Source: Clostridia bacterium
GTDB taxonomy: Bacteria; Bacillota_A; Clostridia; Oscillospirales; Acutalibacteraceae
DNA: 5,222 bases
NCBI GenBank assembly: GCA_009930155.1
Contig: RZYX01000116.1
Location: 1-5,222 of the forward strand
Direction of reading: 5' to 3'
The notes beneath the pieces were generated by a model, which was not told the DNA's origin, searched no databases, and saw only the letters and a program-made list of their open reading frames with translations. Both the position numbers and the translations under genes were made by a program. Positions 1 through 5,222 of the stretch are shown here, one piece after another; within the stretch, counting starts at the first letter, position 1; every line of letters begins with the position of its first letter.

Positions 1-71
1 ACTGCTGCAACTGCTGTAATAACAAACAGAGTCAGCGTCATATTTAAAAATGTAGATTCTTTTTTAGCCAT
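1..71 (-). CDS. rnfG: RnfG, electron transport complex subunit G (5' fragment, first 23 full codons)
   Basis: Only the N-terminus is in the window. It begins with ATG at 71-69 and reads MAKKESTFLN, followed by a hydrophobic stretch (MTLTLFVITAVAA) that leaves through the left edge. A short charged start and then one membrane helix is typical of RnfG, whose remaining domain faces the outside of the inner membrane and carries FMN bound to a threonine. That flavin motif lies outside the window. The start is 5 bases after the rnfD stop, so translation is probably coupled. No Shine-Dalgarno sequence is visible, as is common in Bacteroidota. The identification rests on the fragment plus the conserved gene order after rnfD; the fragment alone would be weak evidence. 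Confidence 0.85.
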   Translation of the reverse strand, partial: MAKKESTFLNMTLTLFVITAVAA

Positions 72-76
72 AACAA

Positions 77-1081
77 TTACTTTTTGATGGTTTCACCAAA
101 TCTCTTTGGCTTAGCCCAATTATTAATTAATGGTACTACTGCGTTCATAATTAGTATTGCAAAAGATACTCCTTCGGGATATGATCCCCATACTCTTATG
201 AGCACCGTTATTACACCAATTCCAAAACCATATACCAACATTCCTTTTGGTGTCATTGGAGAAGTAACCATATCGGTTGCCATAAAAATTGCACCCAACA
301 TCAGACCTCCGGTAAGTAGATGGAACATTGGATCTGCGTAAGTCTCAGAATTAATCCCGTACAATATAGCGGTAAAAATTGCTACAGTACCAATAATTGA
401 GACAGGAATATGCCAAGTGATAATTTTGCGGAACAACATATACAGACCACCAAGTATAAGAGCGACAGCAGAAATTTCACCAAGAGAGCCACCAATTTGC
501 CCAACCATCATATCAACATAAGAATGCGGCATTGAGTTCATAATTGATGAATAAGATTCACCATTACTTAAGCCTTCTTTAACGATAGCCAAAGGAGTTG
601 CTCCTGTTTGGGCATCTGTCAATGCGAAATTTAACACCGATACTTTAGGCCAAGATGTCATCTGAACCGGGAACGATATTAAAAGGAACACACGTCCTAC
701 AAGTGCAGGGTTAAAAGGGTTATTTCCCAATCCACCGAAGGACATTTTAGCGATTCCGATTGATACCAATGCGCCAATCACGATAATCCACCAAGGTAAA
801 TTTGACGGAACGTTAAAAGCAAGCAGCATACCTGTCACAATAGCTGAGCCATCAACGACGGTAAGTTTTCCTTTAATAAATACTTTTTGAAAAAGCCACT
901 CAAAAAACACACATGCTGCTATTGCAATTAGGTTTACTCTGATAGCATCTAAGCCAAAATAATAAACAGAAACCAGCAGTGCAGGTATCATTGCAATAAC
1001 GACTCCAAACATAATTTTTTTTACGGAATCTTTCCCATAATCATGTGGAGACATCGAAACTGTTAACTTGTTAATAGCCAT
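77..1081 (-). CDS. rnfD: RnfD, membrane flavoprotein subunit of the Rnf ferredoxin:NAD+ oxidoreductase
   Basis: This 334-residue protein belongs to the NqrB/RnfD family and has the usual length. It is an integral membrane subunit of the ion-pumping Rnf complex and carries FMN linked through a phosphoester to a threonine. The flavinylation motif appears as TGAT at residues 159-162, with Thr162 (codon 598-596) as the expected attachment site. Other family hallmarks are GGLGNNPFNPALVGR (116-130), MATDMVTSP (267-275) close to the cytoplasmic end of a helix, and PEGVSFAILIMNAVVPLIN (302-320). About nine or ten hydrophobic segments can be seen, for example near residues 25-43, 97-113, 203-217, 223-243 and 281-298. 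The ATG start is 3 bases after the rnfC stop, which suggests translational coupling. The flavin transferase ApbE, needed for modification, is not encoded in the window. Confidence 0.97.
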   Translation of the reverse strand: MAINKLTVSMSPHDYGKDSVKKIMFGVVIAMIPALLVSVYYFGLDAIRVNLIAIAACVFFEWLFQKVFIKGKLTVVDGSAIVTGMLLAFNVPSNLPWWIIVIGALVSIGIAKMSFGGLGNNPFNPALVGRVFLLISFPVQMTSWPKVSVLNFALTDAQTGATPLAIVKEGLSNGESYSSIMNSMPHSYVDMMVGQIGGSLGEISAVALILGGLYMLFRKIITWHIPVSIIGTVAIFTAILYGINSETYADPMFHLLTGGLMLGAIFMATDMVTSPMTPKGMLVYGFGIGVITVLIRVWGSYPEGVSFAILIMNAVVPLINNWAKPKRFGETIKK

Positions 1082-1084
1082 TAT

Positions 1085-2416
1085 TTATGATTTTTTAGAT
1101 CTTAATATTTTGTTTAAATTCGCTTTCCCATGTCTGATGTAATCCAGTAGAGGCACTCCGGCAGGGCATGTATAAGCACAAGAGCCGCATTCGATGCAAT
1201 CGAGCACTCTTTCTTTTTCGAGTTCCTCAAACATTTTTACGACTGCCATGTTTTTGATTTGATATGGTTCGAGTCCCATTGGACAAACGGATACACATCT
1301 ACCGCAACGGATACAATTATAATTCTCCGGTCTAGCTGCAGATTCCTCAGGAAATATAAGCACACCTGAAGTTCCTTTTGTGACAGGGACTGTAATAGTG
1401 CTAACGGCTTTACCCATCATTGGACCACCGTTTACAACTTTTCCGGTATCTTCGGGCAAACCACCGGCGACTTCGATCAGTTCATTTACAGGGGTACCAA
1501 TTCTTGCAAGTATATTACAAGGTTTAGCCACAGATTTTCCGGTAACAGTAACAACTCTTTCGAAAAGAGGTTTGTTTTTTTGAACAGCTTCGTAAACTGC
1601 AAATGCAGTACCTACATTCTGAACAACACAACCAACATCTATAGGTAAACCTCCTGAAGGAACTTCGCGATTAAGAACTGATTTAATCAACTGCTTTTCG
1701 CCACCTTGAGGATACATTACTTTTAAAGCATGTACTTCAATATTTTCATATTTCTTTGCAATTTCACTCATGTGTTTAATTGCATCCGGCTTATTGTTTT
1801 CGATACCTATTAGAACTTTTTTAGCTCCAATAGCTTTTTGGATAAGCTTACAACCAACCATTATTTCGTCAGCTCTCTCCATCATAATCTGATGATCGGC
1901 AGTAAGATAAGGCTCGCACTCAACAGCATTTATAACAAGATGTTCGCAAGTTTTACCCGGAGGAACCGAAAGTTTAACATGAGTAGGAAAAGTTGCTCCA
2001 CCTAAACCAACGATACCACTATCAAGCACTTTTGTTCTGATTTCGTCAGCCGAAATATCGGTATTTGTTACTAAATCGAAAGACTTATCAATTGTTTCCA
2101 ACCACTCATCGCCTTCAACATCAATCACGATACAAGTTTGTTTATATCCTGATGTATCGAGTATTTTATCGATTTTGGAAACTTTTCCGGAAACAGATGA
2201 ATGAATATTTGCAGAAACAAACCCACCGCTTTTAGCAATTAATTGTCCTACTTTAACCACATCGCCTTTATTAACCACAGGCTGAGCCGGAGCACCGATG
2301 TGTTGAGCAATAGGGATACTCACTTGTTTTGGCAACTCGATGGTTTCGATTGGTTTACCGGCAGAAAACTTGTTTTCTTTTGGATGTACACCGCCTTTTG
2401 GAAATGTTTTTAACAC
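1085..2416 (-). CDS. rnfC: RnfC, NADH/FMN-binding and iron-sulfur subunit of the Rnf complex
   Basis: This peripheral cytoplasmic subunit is where electrons pass to NAD+. The start TFPKGGVHPKENK (4-16) is typical of RnfC. Residues about 40-85 resemble a biotinyl/lipoyl-type barrel. GLGGATFPTHVK (137-148) is the glycine-rich flavin/NADH motif shared with NuoF-type proteins, followed by PQGGEKQL (236-243) and NVGTAFAVYEAV (267-278). Two ferredoxin-type [4Fe-4S] motifs lie at C368/C371/C374/C378 and C407/C410/C413/C417. The 443 residues match the short form known from Clostridia and Bacteroidota; the long repetitive C-terminal tail of the E. coli homologue RsxC is absent. The start is GTG at 2416-2414. 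I chose it because AGGAGA lies 7 bases upstream, the family N-terminus follows at once, and the next in-frame methionine is residue 178. The gene begins 30 bases after rnfB and lies in the same frame. Confidence 0.97.
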   Translation of the reverse strand: MLKTFPKGGVHPKENKFSAGKPIETIELPKQVSIPIAQHIGAPAQPVVNKGDVVKVGQLIAKSGGFVSANIHSSVSGKVSKIDKILDTSGYKQTCIVIDVEGDEWLETIDKSFDLVTNTDISADEIRTKVLDSGIVGLGGATFPTHVKLSVPPGKTCEHLVINAVECEPYLTADHQIMMERADEIMVGCKLIQKAIGAKKVLIGIENNKPDAIKHMSEIAKKYENIEVHALKVMYPQGGEKQLIKSVLNREVPSGGLPIDVGCVVQNVGTAFAVYEAVQKNKPLFERVVTVTGKSVAKPCNILARIGTPVNELIEVAGGLPEDTGKVVNGGPMMGKAVSTITVPVTKGTSGVLIFPEESAARPENYNCIRCGRCVSVCPMGLEPYQIKNMAVVKMFEELEKERVLDCIECGSCAYTCPAGVPLLDYIRHGKANLNKILRSKKS

Positions 2417-2423
2417 TGTTATA

Positions 2424-2429
2424 TCTCCT
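2424..2429 (-). promoter_or_regulatory. Shine-Dalgarno site of rnfC (AGGAGA)
   Basis: On the minus strand AGGAGA ends 7 bases before the GTG start of rnfC. It supports the GTG codon as the true start. The starts of rseC, rnfB, rnfD and rnfG show only AT-rich sequence and no such site. Bacteroidota usually initiate without a strong Shine-Dalgarno pairing, so this site stands out; it may compensate for the weaker start codon and the longer gap after rnfB. Confidence 0.7.
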
Positions 2430-2446
2430 ATAATTAGTTTATTATT

Positions 2447-3310
2447 TTAATTTGCTACCTCACTTGTTTCTTCCTTTTCCACTTTTGCTTTACGTGGCGG
2501 GAAGTTAAGTTCGAGAATTGCACCTGTTGGACACTCTTCAACACATTTACGACAAAGTTTACACTTTTCGAAGTCGATATAAGCACAAAAATCTTCGACT
2601 ACAATTGCATCGAAAGGACAAACTTTAACGCACTTATTACAAGCAATACATGCAGAATCGCAGGCACGTTTTGCTGGAGCACCTTTATCATGACTTACAC
2701 ATGAGACATATATTCTACGACTTTTTTTGCCTTTATTTCTAAGCTCAATAATATCCTTTGGACAGGCCTTTACGCAAGCACCGCAAGCAGTACAATTCTC
2801 CTCGTCAACAACTGGTAATCCTGATTCTTCATCAATGTAAATAGCATCAAAAGTACAGGCTTCAACACAATCGCCTAATCCAAGACAACCATAAGCACAA
2901 TCAGTATCACCACCATAAAGTGTATTAGCAATAGCACAAGATAATGGACCATCATAAACCGAAGTTTTAGGTCTTTTATCCCGAGAACCATTACAACGCA
3001 CAACGGCAATTTGAGGTTCTTTTTCCTCAGCTGTCATTCCTAGTACTTCAGCAATGCCTTTCATCACATCGTTACCACCAGCAGGGCAAAACAACCCTTC
3101 GAGTGTCTCGGCTTTAACACATGCCTCGGCAAAACCTCTACAGCCCGGATAACCACATCCACCACAATTAGCTCCAGGAGTAATTGCTTCAACCTCATCA
3201 ATTCGAGGGTCCTCGACTACTTTAAACTTTTGAGCAACAACAAAAAGTATCACCGCCAACACAACTCCCAAAGCACTAAGTGTTATTAACGTATTCAGAA
3301 TAATGTCCAT
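2447..3310 (-). CDS. rnfB: RnfB, multi-cluster ferredoxin-accepting subunit of the Rnf complex (long form)
   Basis: RnfB takes electrons from reduced ferredoxin and passes them into the Rnf complex. One membrane helix (about 4-27) anchors it to the cytoplasmic face. A four-cysteine Fe-S domain follows: C49, C52, C57 and C75 in the context ANCGGCGYPGC. Four ferredoxin-like motifs come next: C138/C142/C148/C152 (CAYGCLGLGDCVEAC), C173/C176/C179/C183, C221/C224/C227/C231 and C250/C253/C256/C260. That predicts at least five [4Fe-4S] clusters. The protein has 26 cysteines in 287 residues, including further ones at 106, 125, 204, 217 and 242. This is the long form of Clostridia and Bacteroidota; proteobacterial RnfB is about 190 residues with fewer clusters. 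The C-terminal tail (272-287) is charged and probably disordered. ATG lies 10 bases after the rseC stop with AT-rich sequence before it and no Shine-Dalgarno. Confidence 0.97.
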   Translation of the reverse strand: MDIILNTLITLSALGVVLAVILFVVAQKFKVVEDPRIDEVEAITPGANCGGCGYPGCRGFAEACVKAETLEGLFCPAGGNDVMKGIAEVLGMTAEEKEPQIAVVRCNGSRDKRPKTSVYDGPLSCAIANTLYGGDTDCAYGCLGLGDCVEACTFDAIYIDEESGLPVVDEENCTACGACVKACPKDIIELRNKGKKSRRIYVSCVSHDKGAPAKRACDSACIACNKCVKVCPFDAIVVEDFCAYIDFEKCKLCRKCVEECPTGAILELNFPPRKAKVEKEETSEVAN

Positions 3311-3316
3311 AATTTA

Positions 3317-3352
3317 AAAATTAAATTCTCTCTATATCAAAATTAAATTCTC
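3317..3352. repeat. 14-base direct repeat across the 3' end of rseC
   Basis: AAAATTAAATTCTC occurs at 3317-3330 and again at 3339-3352, 22 bases apart and identical. One copy encodes part of the EFNFD stretch near the RseC C-terminus. The other, in a shifted frame, covers the last codon, the TAA stop and the spacer before rnfB. It may be a remnant of a small duplication, but the sequence is AT-rich and chance is possible. Confidence 0.5.
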
Positions 3353-3737
3353 GCTTTATTCGATCCTTAAAAAAATACAAAACAAAATAATAAGGTACTA
3401 AAACAATAATTGAAATCAATCCGGAAAATCCTTCCGAAAAGTCTGCTGATAATAAAATCATTAAAGTTGTTATTACAACAATAAAAGGTAACAAATAACC
3501 CAAAAACAAGGCTTTCATACCCAACGATTCACGCATAACAACATTCACCTTTTCACCAATAGTAAAACTTTTGTTGTCGGTGCGAACCTCAATAGTTTTT
3601 TGAGCCGAATCGATCCCACAAACAGACTTAGCATGACATGCAGCACATGCAGATTGAACACTCAAATCAACAAAAATTGCATTTTCGTTAATCTCAGAGA
3701 CTATTCCTTTATGTTCAATTGTTGAGTTTTTACCCAT
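3321..3737 (-). CDS. rseC: RseC/SoxR-reducing-system family membrane protein
   Basis: This small inner-membrane protein of the RseC family is commonly encoded with Rnf/Rsx clusters. In E. coli it takes part with Rsx in keeping the SoxR sensor reduced and in sigma-E control; its role with Rnf in Bacteroidota is not established. With the ATG at 3737-3735 it has 138 residues. An N-terminal cytoplasmic beta-rich part contains C31, C34 and C40 (CAACHAKSVCG, a C-x2-C-x5-C pattern typical of the family). Two hydrophobic helices follow at about 77-96 and 104-123, then a basic tail (KDRIKREF). The frame is open farther upstream to a TTG at 3788-3786, which would add 17 residues. I prefer the ATG because MGKNSTIEHKGIV resembles family N-termini and a candidate -7 promoter box lies between the two starts. 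It is the first gene of the rnf operon. Confidence 0.9.
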   Translation of the reverse strand: MGKNSTIEHKGIVSEINENAIFVDLSVQSACAACHAKSVCGIDSAQKTIEVRTDNKSFTIGEKVNVVMRESLGMKALFLGYLLPFIVVITTLMILLSADFSEGFSGLISIIVLVPYYFVLYFFKDRIKREFNFDIERI

Positions 3738-3745
3738 AACAATAC

Positions 3746-3829
3746 ATTGCAAAAAATCAGATACAAAAGTAAACTTTTTGTCATGCAATTATATGATTTA
3801 ACAACATAATATGAGCGATTTTTTGCAAT
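3746..3829. repeat. 13-base perfect inverted repeat upstream of rseC
   Basis: ATTGCAAAAAATC at 3746-3758 is matched by its exact reverse complement at 3817-3829, with 58 bases between. The arm centres are 71 bases apart, close to seven helical turns. The pair brackets the candidate promoter of the rnf operon, and the near arm ends 9 bases before the rseC ATG. It could be a pair of operator sites or the foot of a long stem in RNA. The repeat is directly visible; any function is inference. Confidence 0.5.
3764..3771 (-). promoter_or_regulatory. Candidate Bacteroidota -7 promoter box (TACTTTTG) for the rnf operon
   Basis: On the minus strand TACTTTTG fits the Bacteroidota -7 consensus TAnnTTTG, and it is the only match in the spacer. 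Transcription would start a few bases downstream, giving a leader of roughly 20 bases before the rseC ATG. There is no TTTG at the usual -33 distance; the nearest TTG leaves a 14-base gap, which is short. Support is therefore only partial. Confidence 0.35.
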
Positions 3830-3884
3830 TTAGAATGTGTATAAATAGGGTAGAATAACATGTTACCATTCAAAACAAGCAGTT

Positions 3885-3902
3885 CTGTTATTCAGATAAC
3901 AG
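3885..3902 (-). terminator. Possible weak terminator hairpin after the deiminase gene
   Basis: CTGTTAT and ATAACAG form a perfect 7-base-pair stem around a 4-base loop, 41 bases beyond the deiminase stop. On the minus strand it is followed by the loosely T-rich GCTTGTTTTG. The stem has only two G-C pairs and the T run is interrupted, so it would be a poor intrinsic terminator. With the nearby palindrome TAACATGTTA (3856-3865) it could instead be an operator. Confidence 0.25.
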
Positions 3903-3943
3903 TAAATTCAAGTTTTTATAATACCTCAAATTTGCAAATCAAT

Positions 3944-5222
3944 TTAGTACTTTACAAATTTAGTAGTGTAAGTTTTGCTAACAGAGCTTGCTCTAATAAA
4001 ATACAAACCACTTTCGAGAGCGGATATGTCAATTTTTCTCAAATCCCATTCAGATGAGTACGAATCAGAGTCAACAGACAGCACAAGCTTTCCTTGTTGG
4101 TCAAATATTTCGCAGACATAATCAGCATCAGGAAGATTATTGGTTATTAAATAAAGTTCGTTGTTTGCAGGATTAGGATAAGCCTTAACATAAGACTCCT
4201 CATGACTTATTACATTTTGTGTAGAATTTTCGATAAAAAACACATGAGGATCGGGTTCTCCGATAAAAGGATGTGTTTCGGTTTTAGCGGCTGAATTTGT
4301 CGCCTGAATATAGTACGAGATTGTTTCTTCAGCATTAAAACTATTTATCGTAACAGAATATGTATCTCCAGCAGTGTTTTCCATTGCAACCTGTTGATAA
4401 TCAGCACCATTAACAGAATAAAACAGCATAACAGAACTCACCGAAGCTACATTATTAAAAGTATAAACATCAGCCGTAAATTCATATGAGTTTTGATATT
4501 CGACGGTATCTAAAATTGGATAATGCAAAATTCGTAGCATTTCGAAATCGGGCACTTCGTGAGTACGACAATGTAAGGCATCGGTACTACGCCATCTATA
4601 TATAAAACTTGAATAAGTTATTCCAATAATCTCGTAACCCGGCATTGCTTCTTCGTAAACAGCTGCCGCATCGGCATTATAATCTCCAGCGGGACCGGGA
4701 TTAAAAGGAATCAGGACTTTATTATTCATTATAAGTGAATTTGTGTATGCATTATCATCAACCATCCAGGCAGTGCGATAAACTTGAAATTTGTTTCCAT
4801 ACGAACTTGTTTGATTAGCCCAATAATCGGCCATAGCCTCGAAATCGGCATAACGAGAATCTGTTGCAGGGACACTTGCCACAAGCATTTTATCAACATC
4901 AAGAAATTTACCCCAACAATCAATATGTTCGATATAGTCGGCCAAAGGATCAACAACTAGATGATACTCATCGGCACCAAGATAATCAGCAGCAAGATTA
5001 AAAACATCTGTTTGAGAAAGTGCCGGATTTTCTTCATAAACCAAATCACATGAAGCAGAGATCCCCATTCCATTAGTCATGTAGTTTCCTCCGGTATGTT
5101 CTAAATTCATCCCAAATACATCCATAGAAAAATATTCTCCAAAAACAATCGGGACATTATCATCATCGGGTCTATCGCGATTATATGGAAAATTAAAAAT
5201 CCGAAACTGATTATTGATACCA
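3944..5222 (-). CDS. Secreted Porphyromonas-type peptidylarginine deiminase with Ig-like and T9SS sorting domains (5' end missing)
   Basis: The frame is open to the window edge, so the 425 visible residues lack the N-terminus; the ATG at 5125 is internal. Numbering visible residues from 1, the catalytic domain of the PAD_porph/agmatine deiminase family runs to about 237. It shows NRDRP (R15, R17), GGNYMTNG (44-51), HID (H99, D101), AYTNSLI (N161) and ALHCRT (C218). These correspond to Arg152, Arg154, His236, Asp238, Asn297 and Cys351 of P. gingivalis PPAD as I recall its numbering, with nearly identical spacing. The enzyme would hydrolyse arginine side chains to citrulline and ammonia. An Ig-like beta domain follows at about 238-330. 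From about 336 there is a type A T9SS sorting domain (VKAYPNPANNELYL, IDISALESGLYFIR, TTKFVKY), so the protein should cross the outer membrane and be anchored to the surface or released. The rest of the active site, including the Asp130 equivalent, and the signal peptide lie outside. It is probably transcribed separately from rnf. Confidence 0.9.
   Translation of the reverse strand, partial: GINNQFRIFNFPYNRDRPDDDNVPIVFGEYFSMDVFGMNLEHTGGNYMTNGMGISASCDLVYEENPALSQTDVFNLAADYLGADEYHLVVDPLADYIEHIDCWGKFLDVDKMLVASVPATDSRYADFEAMADYWANQTSSYGNKFQVYRTAWMVDDNAYTNSLIMNNKVLIPFNPGPAGDYNADAAAVYEEAMPGYEIIGITYSSFIYRWRSTDALHCRTHEVPDFEMLRILHYPILDTVEYQNSYEFTADVYTFNNVASVSSVMLFYSVNGADYQQVAMENTAGDTYSVTINSFNAEETISYYIQATNSAAKTETHPFIGEPDPHVFFIENSTQNVISHEESYVKAYPNPANNELYLITNNLPDADYVCEIFDQQGKLVLSVDSDSYSSEWDLRKIDISALESGLYFIRASSVSKTYTTKFVKY

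Noticed and set aside
84..341. Open frame of 85 codons on the plus strand
   Set aside because: It lies antisense to the conserved 3' part of rnfD and its translation resembles no protein I know; it is a shadow of the real gene.
1380..1583. Open frame of 67 codons on the plus strand
   Set aside because: It is antisense to a conserved region of rnfC and has no recognisable features.
3860..4057. Open frame of 65 codons on the plus strand across the spacer and the 3' end of the deiminase gene
   Set aside because: Half of it is antisense to the T9SS sorting domain, its composition is what AT-rich sequence gives, and no start signal or known domain is visible.
4729..4956. Open frame of 75 codons on the minus strand within the deiminase gene
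   Set aside because: It lies in another frame of a clearly conserved catalytic region that includes the HID motif; the deiminase frame is the real one.
5123..5125. ATG as the start of the deiminase gene
   Set aside because: The frame stays open to the window edge, and the upstream codons encode the conserved NRDRP segment with the substrate-binding arginines, so this methionine is internal.
3321..5222. A functional system joining the deiminase to the Rnf operon
   Set aside because: They are separated by 206 bases with a probable promoter. One protein is secreted and the other complex sits in the inner membrane, and no shared substrate is evident. Adjacency alone does not support a link.

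Overview
The window reads as chromosomal DNA from an AT-rich member of the Bacteroidota, most likely an anaerobic Bacteroidales or Marinilabiliales type. Two things point there. The gene at the right carries a C-terminal type IX secretion (Por) sorting domain, which is specific to that phylum. The order rseC-rnfB-rnfC-rnfD-rnfG is the usual Rnf layout in the group. All genes lie on the minus strand, so transcription runs from high to low coordinates.

Right part (3944-5222): the 3' part of a gene for a secreted Porphyromonas-type peptidylarginine deiminase. It has a catalytic domain, an Ig-like domain and a T9SS sorting domain. The reading frame stays open to the window edge, so its start lies outside.

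Middle (3738-3943): a 206-base spacer of low complexity with several inverted repeats, one possible weak terminator hairpin and one candidate Bacteroidota -7 promoter box. I see no gene in it.

Left part (1-3737): a tight operon for the Rnf ferredoxin:NAD+ oxidoreductase, consisting of rseC, rnfB, rnfC, rnfD and the first 24 codons of rnfG. The gaps are 10, 30, 3 and 5 bases. rnfE and rnfA probably follow beyond the left edge. RnfB is the entry point for electrons from ferredoxin. RnfC carries the NADH/FMN site. RnfD and RnfG are membrane subunits that bind flavin covalently. Together they couple ferredoxin oxidation to NAD+ reduction and to export of Na+ or H+. RseC is a small membrane protein that accompanies Rnf/Rsx clusters. 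The cluster is ordinary in content. Its one oddity is that rnfC starts with GTG behind a clear Shine-Dalgarno sequence, unlike its neighbours.

I found no sign of a new multi-gene system. The most interesting item is the deiminase: the substrate-binding and catalytic residues visible in the window match those of the Porphyromonas gingivalis virulence enzyme, including the arginine pair linked to C-terminal-arginine specificity. No RNA genes, CRISPR arrays or mobile elements were seen.
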